From: Prevotella sp. UBA746
GTDB taxonomy: Bacteria > Bacteroidota > Bacteroidia > Bacteroidales > Bacteroidaceae
Reading direction: 5' to 3'
Length of the DNA: 12,641 bases
Assembly: GCA_002298545.1 (NCBI GenBank)
Contig: DBKQ01000052.1
Coordinates: 31,384-44,024 of the forward strand
Position numbers and translations under genes: made by a program
Notes under the pieces: model-generated
What the model was told of the DNA's origin: nothing
The model's input: the letters and a program-made list of their open reading frames with translations, nothing else
Databases searched by the model: none
Part shown: piece after piece, positions 6,788 to 12,641 of the stretch
Numbering within the stretch: the stretch's first letter is position 1
How the letters are laid out: each line of letters opens with the position of its first letter

Positions 6788-9085
6788 ATGAAACGCTATT
6801 TACTCATTATATATATTCTTGTAATCATTGCGATGGCAGTAGCCACGATAGTAGAGAAATACTACGGCACGGACTTCGCACATTCCTATTTCTACGGCTC
6901 CTGGTGGTTCTCGCTCCTTTGGGCTGTGCTCACCGCCGGGGCAATCTGGTATTTCATCAAGCGTAAGGTGAAGAGATTCTCTATCATAGCTCTCCACCTC
7001 TCGTTTGTCGTTATCCTCGCCGGAGCTCTGCTCACACATCTCTTCTCCAGAAGCGGCATCGTGCACCTGCGCCGGGCAACACCAGTAAGCACTCTCGTCG
7101 TTCAGCGCGACGACAACTCCACCGCCGAAGAGAAACTGCCGTTCAGCATCACGCTCAGCAGCTTCAACATCGACTACCACGACGGCACGAGGGCTGAATC
7201 CGACTACGTCTCCTCGTTTACCGTCAGCGACGGAAACCGCAACGTGGCGGCTCGCGTCTCGATGAACAAAATCTTCGAATACCGCTCCTTCCGCTTCTAT
7301 CAGTCGTCGTACGACGAGGACATGCAGGGCAGCATCCTCTCCGTCAGCTCCGACCCCTACGGCATTCCCGTAACCTACACCGGCTACGCCCTGCTCTTCT
7401 TCTCGCTCCTGTGGATGCTCGCGACAAAGAGGGGACCATACAGGAATCTGCTGCGCCGGGCTGCACTGTCCAGAGTAGCCATGTCTGCCGCCATTGCCGT
7501 TGCCGCACTGTGCAGTCTGCCCGGAAAGACACGGGCAGCAACCGTCCTGCCCCGGGAAACGGCAGAGAAATTCGGGGAGCTGTATATCCTCTACAACAAC
7601 AGAGTCTGTCCGCTGCAGACCTTTGCCATTGACTTCACGAAGAAGCTCTACGGCAAGCCGTCCTACAAGGGACTAACGGCTGAACAGGTGCTCACGGGAT
7701 TTATCTTCTGGGGCGACGAATGGTGCAGCGAACCGATACTGAAACTGAAAAGCGGACCCGTGAAAGAGACGCTGCAGCTGCCCGACTATTGCTCGGTCAA
7801 TACTTTCTTCAATTCAGATATGGGCGGATACATCATCGGTCCGTATGTGGAGGAGTTCTACGACGGCAACTCCGACAAATTCCACAAGCAGGTTGCCGAC
7901 ATCGACGGGAGGATTCAGCTCGTCATGGAATTGCGCCACGGCTCTTCGCTCAAGATTTTCCCAACCACGGACCACGCCACAACGACATGGAACTCGCCCG
8001 TAGACAAGCTTCCCTCTTATGTCGACACCCGCGAGGCAGTGTTCATACAGAACGTTTTCTCGCTTCTCTATAAGGACGCCCGGGAGGCTAACTCATGGAA
8101 CATGAACGAGACGCTCGGCAAACTGATGAAATACCAGAGGAAGAACGCCGGAACTTCGCTGCCCACAGACACTCAGGTCAAGGCAGAGAGGATGTACAAC
8201 GCCTTCCCCTTTGCCACAGTGCTCTTCATGCTCAACCTCACGATGGGCTTACTCTCGCTCGTGGTGACCATCTACAGACTCAACTCGAGCATAGGCAGCA
8301 GAAAGAAGCAGAGCGGTAAGCCGGCGCTCCTGAATAGGACTGTCAGCGGACCGTGGTGGAACCGCTGTGCACTGGCGGTAATGCTGCTGTCCTTCGCCTC
8401 GCTCACCCTTTGCGAAGCCCTGCGCTGGATTATCCGCGGCAAGGTTCCTATGGGCAACGGCTACGAGACGATGCTCTTCGTGGCATGGCTCGTAATGCTG
8501 CTCTCACTGGTAGCCTATCGCCGTTTTCATATCATCCTCACCTTCGCCTTTCTCATGTCGGGCTTCTTCCTGCTCGTCTCCCACATAAATCTGATGGATC
8601 CGGAAATCAGTCATCTGATGCCCGTATTGAACTCTCCGCTGCTCAGCATCCACGTATCTATCATCATGATGGGCTTTGCCATGCTGTCGATTACGTTTAT
8701 CTGTGGCGTTACGGCGCTGCTGAGCGATTTCCTTTCAGGTCTTGGCAGCAGAAGCGACAGGGGCGTCATTGACAGACAGATGGACGGTTTGCGTCTTCTC
8801 TCGCTCCTCTTTCTCTACCCGGCCCTAGCGATGCTCGGCATCGGAATTTTTGTAGGGGCGATATGGGCAAACATAAGTTGGGGAACTTACTGGAGTTGGG
8901 ACGCCAAGGAGACGTGGGCTCTCATCACTTTTATGCTCTACGCCATTGCTGTTCACTCGGCGTCGCTGCCATGGTTCCGCAAGCCCAAATCCTTCCATCT
9001 CTTCATGGTTCTCGCCTTCTTATCTATCCTCATGACGTATTTCGGAGTTAATTATTTCCTATCGGGAATGCACTCGTATGCGTAA
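6788..9085 (+). CDS. ccsBA: CcsBA (ResB-ResC fusion) cytochrome c synthetase
   Basis: The ATG at 6788 is preferred over a GTG at 6761, which lies inside the G-rich repeat; it gives 765 residues. The N-terminal part is CcsB/ResB-like: three membrane segments within residues 4-85, with H70 in the third as the likely TM-His1, then a periplasmic domain. The C-terminal part is CcsA/ResC: several membrane segments, the tryptophan-rich heme motif WGTYWSWDAKETW at 698-710, H622 as P-His1, H723 as TM-His2 and H762 as P-His2, only three residues from the end. All four heme-handling His positions of the system II family appear present. A large extra periplasmic domain (about 245-475, with RVCPLQTF and DEWC) lies between the halves. 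The protein exports heme and joins it to CxxCH apocytochromes, so the two upstream di-heme lipoproteins are obvious clients. Confidence 0.93.
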   Translation: MKRYLLIIYILVIIAMAVATIVEKYYGTDFAHSYFYGSWWFSLLWAVLTAGAIWYFIKRKVKRFSIIALHLSFVVILAGALLTHLFSRSGIVHLRRATPVSTLVVQRDDNSTAEEKLPFSITLSSFNIDYHDGTRAESDYVSSFTVSDGNRNVAARVSMNKIFEYRSFRFYQSSYDEDMQGSILSVSSDPYGIPVTYTGYALLFFSLLWMLATKRGPYRNLLRRAALSRVAMSAAIAVAALCSLPGKTRAATVLPRETAEKFGELYILYNNRVCPLQTFAIDFTKKLYGKPSYKGLTAEQVLTGFIFWGDEWCSEPILKLKSGPVKETLQLPDYCSVNTFFNSDMGGYIIGPYVEEFYDGNSDKFHKQVADIDGRIQLVMELRHGSSLKIFPTTDHATTTWNSPVDKLPSYVDTREAVFIQNVFSLLYKDAREANSWNMNETLGKLMKYQRKNAGTSLPTDTQVKAERMYNAFPFATVLFMLNLTMGLLSLVVTIYRLNSSIGSRKKQSGKPALLNRTVSGPWWNRCALAVMLLSFASLTLCEALRWIIRGKVPMGNGYETMLFVAWLVMLLSLVAYRRFHIILTFAFLMSGFFLLVSHINLMDPEISHLMPVLNSPLLSIHVSIIMMGFAMLSITFICGVTALLSDFLSGLGSRSDRGVIDRQMDGLRLLSLLFLYPALAMLGIGIFVGAIWANISWGTYWSWDAKETWALITFMLYAIAVHSASLPWFRKPKSFHLFMVLAFLSILMTYFGVNYFLSGMHSYA

Positions 9086-9096
9086 AGAATGAAGAC

Positions 9097-9164
9097 GTGA
9101 GGGATGGAGTTGCTATGGTTCGCAGCGTCTCTCCCCCTTGGGGGAGTTGGAGGGGGCTGTAGTT
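9097..9164. repeat. Right arm of inverted repeat flanking ccsBA
   Basis: This 68-base stretch is the inverted counterpart of 6646-6712, with one substitution (CGCAGCG against CGCTGCG) and one extra G. It contains the palindromic core CTCCCCCTTGGGGGAG at 9131-9146. It starts 11 bp after the ccsBA stop codon, so the two arms enclose that gene and nothing else. Confidence 0.85.
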
Positions 9165-9193
9165 GGAGGGGGCTGTAGTTGGAGGGGGCTATT
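9146..9193. repeat. 16-bp tandem repeat, three units
   Basis: GTTGGAGGGGGCTGTA occurs at 9146-9161 and 9162-9177, then as GTTGGAGGGGGCTATT at 9178-9193, ending in a T run to 9197. The first unit is the tail of the inverted-repeat arm, so the array looks like local expansion of that repeat end. The left arm has only one such unit. Confidence 0.88.
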
Positions 9194-9195
9194 TT

Positions 9196-9340
9196 TTAGA
9201 CATTAGGCTCACTCTTTCCCGAAGTATACTCAGAGAACTCGCTATACTGGATTTTATCACTCATGACGCGCGGTCTGAGCTCGCCCGTGGCACGACAGCG
9301 GAGGGTGCACTTCTTGATGATACTTTTTGTAACGAATCAT
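9196..9340 (-). pseudogene. Small unknown frame, disrupted by one base in an A5 run
   Basis: On the minus strand an ATG at 9340-9338, after an A-rich leader, opens MIRYKK and soon diverges into a short frame that stops. The +1 frame instead stays open from 9336 to a TAA at 9198-9196, with GC-rich third positions like real genes here (SIIKKCTLRCRATGE and onward to SGKSEPNV), but it has no start codon of its own at the N-terminus. Removing one A from the A5 run (plus-strand T5 at 9324-9328) joins the two into a 47-residue protein. A good minus-strand promoter lies about 80 bp upstream of the ATG. It could be a decayed gene, a sequencing error in a homopolymer, a shifted-frame gene, or a non-coding transcript. 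No family was recognised. Confidence 0.4.
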
Positions 9341-9419
9341 AATTGTTTAGTTTTTAGTCGGTTAATAATTTTCATTTCACTATCTGAAGAATGACAAGAC
9401 TCCTCACTCTTAACATTTG

Positions 9420-9450
9420 CAAAGGTATGCAACAATCGGCGTATTTCCAA
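9420..9450 (-). promoter_or_regulatory. Minus-strand Bacteroidota-type promoter
   Basis: Read on the minus strand, TTG at 9450-9448 (part of TTTG) is followed by exactly 20 bp and TACCTTTG at 9427-9420, a full match to the Bacteroidota promoter pattern. Transcription would start near 9413 and run toward the 3' end of ccsBA through the small disrupted frame. Confidence 0.6.
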
Positions 9451-9541
9451 AAAACAGCATCTTGCAACATGCAAAAATCTGTTAACAAACCAAGGTTTTC
9501 ATGTTAAAAAAACTAACCGCACCATTTACACTCCTTAAGGG

Positions 9542-9609
9542 AAACGGATGTGTTCCGTAAGTATGCCGGTTAAGGGAGCGAAGTGAGGGGGTGCCGGCAT
9601 GCTCCGTTT
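9542..9609. repeat. Interrupted inverted repeat (stem-loop)
   Basis: Outer arms AAACGGA (9542-9548) and TCCGTTT (9603-9609), together with inner arms ATGCCGG (9563-9569) and CCGGCAT (9594-9600), are perfectly complementary. The left side has a 14-base bulge between its arms and the right side only 2 bases. The loop holds GGGAGCGAAGTGAGGGGG. No coding frame covers it. It may be another dispersed intergenic repeat or a structured RNA. Confidence 0.42.
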
Positions 9610-9620
9610 GCCTGCTTTGA

Positions 9621-9775
9621 TGACAGTTGACAGTTGACAGTAGGAAATCCGCACCCTCGGGGCGAAGAGCAAAAGAGATGTAAGTATTTTATATATATAT
9701 ATAAATAACTTTTCTTTTTACAATTTTTCTCACCCTCCACCATAAAGTTTTCTTACTGTCAACTGTCAACTGTCA
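9621..9775. repeat. 22-bp perfect inverted repeat built of heptads
   Basis: The left arm at 9621-9642 is three perfect TGACAGT heptads plus one base. The right arm at 9754-9775 is its exact reverse complement, containing three ACTGTCA heptads. The 111-bp spacer is AT-rich, with an alternating TA run near 9692-9702 and no convincing gene. The structure could be an extragenic mobile repeat or a tiny miniature element; no transposase or clear target-site duplication is visible. Confidence 0.8.
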
Positions 9776-9847
9776 ACAAGCACGGCGTGTTTTTGGGGAA
9801 ACACAAAACTTTTACATATGCGTGGAATATGAAAATAAAGAAGTATA

Positions 9848-9879
9848 TTTGCAAATATGAAAAAAAATTAGTATATTTG
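9848..9879 (+). promoter_or_regulatory. Promoter formed by a duplicated palindromic core
   Basis: AGTATATTTGCAAATA occurs at 9842-9857 and again at 9870-9885, a 28-bp period. The second copy supplies the -7 element TATATTTG (9872-9879), and the TTTG of the first copy (9848-9851) falls exactly 20 bp upstream as the -33 element. Each copy contains the perfect 12-bp palindrome TATTTGCAAATA (9846-9857, 9874-9885), which could serve as an operator. The promoter would drive the short frame near 9950 and may read on into the efflux genes. Confidence 0.55.
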
Positions 9880-9956
9880 CAAATAGAAATAGATAGCGAC
9901 CACAAGGAACAGGTTTCTACTGACCAACGACAAAAATAATCAAAACAAAATGCCTC

Positions 9957-10106
9957 ATGACAATTAAACTACCATTTGAACCATTCGACGAATTCCGCCC
10001 AAAGTAGGAGAAAGGCAATAGAAACGCGGATTACGGTTTCCTGAAAAATAATGTTAAAGCCATCTGCTCATATACAAGAATAGACGGATTTATTCTATTA
10101 ACATAA
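9957..10106 (+). pseudogene. Possible gene remnant with in-frame TAG
   Basis: After an A-rich leader, ATG at 9957 reads MTIKLPFEPFDEFRPK and then meets TAG at 10005-10007. The same frame then stays open for 32 more codons to TAA at 10104-10106. An overlapping ATG at 9950 gives only MPHDN. The position below a good promoter suggests a short leader peptide or the remains of a small gene, but the frame is short and the region AT-rich, so chance is a serious alternative. The product was not recognised. Confidence 0.22.
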
Positions 10107-10120
10107 GGAAAACGTCTATT
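10079..10120 (+). promoter_or_regulatory. Inverted repeat upstream of the efflux promoter
   Basis: AATAGACG (10079-10086) and CGTCTATT (10113-10120) are perfect inverted 8-mers, 26 bp apart. The right arm runs into TTTTACTT and ends 4 bp before the -33 element of the next promoter. It may be an operator for the efflux operon or the terminator of the short upstream transcript. Confidence 0.35.
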
Positions 10121-10124
10121 TTAC

Positions 10125-10156
10125 TTGTAAGAATATCGACAAAATAAGTATATTTG
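10125..10156 (+). promoter_or_regulatory. Promoter of the TolC-adaptor operon
   Basis: TTG at 10125-10127, a 21-bp spacer and TATATTTG at 10149-10156 fit the Bacteroidota pattern. The surrounding 13-mer AAGTATATTTGCA is identical to 9841-9853. A start near 10163 would give a leader of about 70 bases, which includes a GAAAG-TATT-CTTTC mini-hairpin at 10169-10182, before the ATG at 10232. Confidence 0.6.
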
Positions 10157-10231
10157 CAGCGAAAAATGAAAGTATTCTTTCAAATTTGACGAGCGTGAAT
10201 TTTTTATTTAAGGAAATCAATACTTTAGGAT

Positions 10232-11560
10232 ATGAATAAATTGTTTTTGTCTATTGCCCTGGTAAGTATGTCGATCGGCGTTTCGGCGCAGACGCCGCAT
10301 CAGTGGACGCTGAAGGAGTGTATCGACTATGCCGTGGCTAACAATATCTCACTGAAAAAGAAGACGCTCTCGAAGCTCTCGGCTACTGAGGACGTGAAAC
10401 AGGCTAAAGCGCAGCTGCTGCCTTCGCTCTCGGCTTCCACTACGCAGTCGATGGGCTTCCGCCCGTGGCCTAACGAGTCGACGGGTATGGTGAGCAACGG
10501 TACGGTGCAGAGGAGCGTCGACAAGCTGTCGTATAACGGCACTTACGGCGTGAACGCCAACTGGACCGTGTGGAACGGCAACAAGAACCACAATACGCTG
10601 AAGCTGAACAAGCTTGCTGAGGAACAGGCGGTGGCTGATTCTGCCGTTACGGCTAAGACCATCGAGGAGCAGATTACGCAGCTCTACGTGCAGATTCTCT
10701 ATACGGCAGAGGCTATCAAGGTGAACAAATACTCGTATGAGGCGAGTCTTGCAAATGAGAACCGCGGCAGGGAGATGGTGAAGGTTGGAAAGATGTCGAA
10801 GGCTGACCTGGCTCAGCTGCAGGCGCAGACGGCGACGGACAAATACGGCATAGTGGAAACCGAGAGCAATCTGGCGAAATACAAGTCGCAACTGAAGCAG
10901 CTGCTCGAGATTACGGGCGAAGGAGAGTTTGACGTTGCTGCCGGCGAGGCTTCCGACGAGGAGGCTACGGCTACGGTTCCGGCTCTCACGGCTGTTTACG
11001 AGAATGCCGTTACGAACCGTCCGGAGATTGTCTACAGTCAGCTGGGCATAAAGCAGGCTGGTGTGAACATCGCCATCGCCAAGGCTGGATGGATGCCTAC
11101 AGTGAGCCTCTCGGGAAGTGCCATGACGAGCACATCGTCGATGAACGACAACTCGTGGGGCAACCAGATGAAGACGAACTTCGACGTTGCCCTGGGGGCT
11201 ACCGTGAGCATGCCTATCTACGACCAGCGACAGACGAAGACGGCAGTGGCGAAGGCTAAGATTCAAAGGGAGAATGCCCTGCTCGACCTGGAGGACAAGA
11301 AGAAGCAGATTTGGAACTCTGTGGAGGGCTACTGGATTGACGCCAACAACAATCAGCAGAAGTTTATTGCTGCCAAGGCTAACGTGGAGAGTGCAGAGAC
11401 GAGTTATGAGCTGATGAGCGAGCAGTTCCGGATGGGACTGAAGAACATCATCGAACTAATGAACAGTAAGCAGAATCTGCTTAAAGCTCAACAGGATATG
11501 CTGCAAAGCAAATACATGACTATCCTCGCAAAGGAAATGCTGAAAATGTATGGGAAATAA
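10232..11560 (+). CDS. TolC-family outer-membrane efflux channel
   Basis: The 442-residue product has a type I signal peptide with likely cleavage after A19 (GVSA before QTP). The mature N-terminus WTLKECIDYAVANNISLKKK (25-44) is typical of Bacteroidota TolC/OEP proteins. Two long alpha-helical repeats, roughly 25-215 and 240-440, carry heptad-rich stretches, for example 130-230 (MSKADLAQLQAQTATDKY) and the C-terminal MGLKNIIELMNSKQNLLKAQ, matching the paired OEP domains that form the trimeric channel. Length is normal for the family. It is followed after 104 bp by a periplasmic adaptor gene, so it is the outer component of a tripartite exporter. The substrate cannot be told from the sequence. 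It has its own promoter and is probably not part of the cytochrome cluster. Confidence 0.93.
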   Translation: MNKLFLSIALVSMSIGVSAQTPHQWTLKECIDYAVANNISLKKKTLSKLSATEDVKQAKAQLLPSLSASTTQSMGFRPWPNESTGMVSNGTVQRSVDKLSYNGTYGVNANWTVWNGNKNHNTLKLNKLAEEQAVADSAVTAKTIEEQITQLYVQILYTAEAIKVNKYSYEASLANENRGREMVKVGKMSKADLAQLQAQTATDKYGIVETESNLAKYKSQLKQLLEITGEGEFDVAAGEASDEEATATVPALTAVYENAVTNRPEIVYSQLGIKQAGVNIAIAKAGWMPTVSLSGSAMTSTSSMNDNSWGNQMKTNFDVALGATVSMPIYDQRQTKTAVAKAKIQRENALLDLEDKKKQIWNSVEGYWIDANNNQQKFIAAKANVESAETSYELMSEQFRMGLKNIIELMNSKQNLLKAQQDMLQSKYMTILAKEMLKMYGK

Positions 11561-11664
11561 GGGATTAGGGAGGAGAGATTAGGGATTATTAGTTTTATTG
11601 GTCTTATTAGTCTCATTTCTCCCAAAACTCCCATCAAAAAAACAAAAAAAAAACAACAAACAAT
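11561..11664. other. Gap between TolC-like and adaptor genes
   Basis: The gap holds degenerate repeats (GATTAGGGA twice at 11562-11587, then ATTAGT/ATTGGT/ATTAGT units near 11588-11614) and long A runs just before the next ATG. No terminator and no TAnnTTTG promoter were found, consistent with co-transcription. Confidence 0.5.
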
Positions 11665-12641
11665 ATGAAAAAGCCAAGCAAAATATGGATTGGAGCAGGC
11701 ATCGTGGCAGTAGTTGCCATTGCCTCGTGGCTTCTCTCCGGAGGAAAGAAAGAACAGCAGATTACGTTTGACACTGCAAAGGTGCAGCCTGCTAATATCA
11801 AAAACAGCGTAACGGCAACGGGCAGCGTGGAACCGGTAACGTCGGTAACGGTAGGTACGCAGGTGTCGGGTATTATCTCTAAGCTCTACGTGGACTACAA
11901 CACACCCGTAAAGAAGGGACAGATTATCGCGGAACTCGACAAGACGAACCTTATCAGCGAACTGAACACGGCGAAGGCGAATCTCGCCAGTGCGCAGAGC
12001 ACGCTGAACTATGAGTCGGCTAACTTTAAACGCTACGCTACGCTCTACCGCAAAGGGCTCGTGAGCGCCGACGAATACGACTCGGCTAAGCTGAACTATG
12101 AAAAAGCTAAGGAAAGTGTGGCATCATCAAGGGAGATGGTGCAGAAGGCTCAGACGAACCTGAATTATGCTATCATCACCTCGCCTATCGACGGTATCGT
12201 GATTTCTAAATCCGTGGAGGAGGGTCAGACCGTGGCTGCAAGCTATGCTACTCCGGAACTCTTCACCATCGCCAAGGACCTGAAGGACATGCAGGTGGTG
12301 GCCGACGTGGACGAGGCGGACATCGGCGACGTGAAGGAGGGCGAAAGGGTTACTTTCACTGTCGACGCCTATCCTAACGACACGTTCGAGGGAGTGGTGA
12401 AGCAGGTGCGACAGGAGGCTACTACGACTAACAATGTGGTTACCTACGAGGTGGTTATCTCGGCTCCTAACAGCGAACTGAAACTGAAACCGGGACTTAC
12501 GGCTAATGTTACTATCTTTACTGCCGAAAGGCAGAATGTGGTCTGTGTGCCGACAAAGGCGCTGCGCTTCACGCCTACTAAGGATCTTATCCCGGGTGCA
12601 AAGATTATCGACTGCAAGGGAAAGAACAAGGTATGGACCCT
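11665..12641 (+). CDS. MacA/HlyD-type periplasmic adaptor (3' end outside window)
   Basis: An open frame of 325 complete codons runs from the ATG at 11665 off the window end without a stop. It starts with an N-terminal membrane anchor (about residues 7-25, IWIGAGIVAVVAIASWLL). Next come the first lipoyl half with VTATGSVEPVTSVTVGTQVSG, an alpha-helical hairpin (about 95-165, with LYRKGLVSADEYD), the second lipoyl half ending in ITSPIDGIVISKSVEEGQTV, and a beta-barrel domain with LKPGLTANVTI. This order and the motifs are those of MacA-like membrane fusion proteins, which link an inner-membrane ABC or RND pump to TolC. The TolC-like gene directly upstream supports this. MacB-type pump genes would be expected after 12641, but that is inference. 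Confidence 0.92.
   Translation, partial: MKKPSKIWIGAGIVAVVAIASWLLSGGKKEQQITFDTAKVQPANIKNSVTATGSVEPVTSVTVGTQVSGIISKLYVDYNTPVKKGQIIAELDKTNLISELNTAKANLASAQSTLNYESANFKRYATLYRKGLVSADEYDSAKLNYEKAKESVASSREMVQKAQTNLNYAIITSPIDGIVISKSVEEGQTVAASYATPELFTIAKDLKDMQVVADVDEADIGDVKEGERVTFTVDAYPNDTFEGVVKQVRQEATTTNNVVTYEVVISAPNSELKLKPGLTANVTIFTAERQNVVCVPTKALRFTPTKDLIPGAKIIDCKGKNKVWT

Larger units (their letters stand above)
9086..10231. other. Repeat-rich intergenic region between the two gene clusters
   Basis: These 1,146 bases contain no intact gene of ordinary length. In order they hold the inverted-repeat arm, 16-bp tandem repeats, the disrupted minus-strand frame and its promoter, the interrupted stem-loop, the heptad inverted repeat, a 6-bp hairpin at 9787-9804 (GTGTTT, loop TTGGGG, AAACAC), the duplicated promoter core, the TAG-interrupted frame and the efflux promoter. 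Nothing tRNA- or rRNA-like was seen. The concentration of repeats suggests a site tolerant of insertions. Confidence 0.75.

Noticed and set aside
9131..9197. Strong intrinsic terminator after ccsBA
   Set aside because: The CTCCCCC/GGGGGAG hairpin is separated by about 45 bases from the T6 run, so it does not form a classic terminator.
9542..9775. CRISPR array
   Set aside because: The repeated units are 7 bp heptads and inverted arms, without regular repeats and unique spacers or any cas gene.
10349..11266. Minus-strand open frame of about 305 codons inside the TolC-like gene
   Set aside because: The translation is Arg/His/Leu-rich with no domain, typical of antisense reading of a GC-rich gene.

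Overview
The window looks like a chromosomal segment of a Bacteroidota bacterium, most likely a Prevotella-like member of Bacteroidales. The evidence is Bacteroidota-type promoters (TTG, 20-21 bp, TAnnTTTG), A-rich leaders without strong Shine-Dalgarno sites, lipoproteins whose lipobox Cys is followed by Ser-Asp-Asp, fairly GC-rich coding DNA between AT-rich gaps, and a fused CcsBA cytochrome c maturation protein. This is inference from the sequence only; no database search was run.

Positions 1-9085 hold a plus-strand cluster that reads as one envelope redox/metal module: an outer-membrane porin with a very Glu-rich segment (243-1538), an imelysin-family lipoprotein (1605-2942), two tandem paralogous di-heme c-type lipoproteins of the DUF1111/COG3488 family (3068-4834 and 4941-6644), and the CcsBA heme lyase that can attach heme to them (6788-9085). 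Imelysin next to COG3488 is a recurring pair in bacteria and is linked to iron. The added porin, duplicated di-heme protein and maturation factor suggest a nearly self-contained system. Hairpins lie in the gaps after the imelysin gene and after each di-heme gene. A near-identical 67/68-bp inverted repeat brackets ccsBA. A possible divergent gene begins at 24 on the minus strand.

Positions 9086-10231 are a long gap between clusters. It holds the right arm of the ccsBA-flanking repeat, a 16-bp tandem repeat, a minus-strand promoter leading into a small frame that is intact only if one base of an A5 run is removed, a stem-loop, a 22-bp inverted repeat made of heptads, a duplicated palindromic promoter core followed by a short interrupted frame, and a further promoter just before the next gene.

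Positions 10232-12641 start a tripartite efflux operon: a TolC-family outer-membrane channel, then a MacA/HlyD-type periplasmic adaptor that is cut by the window end. The inner-membrane pump is presumably just downstream.
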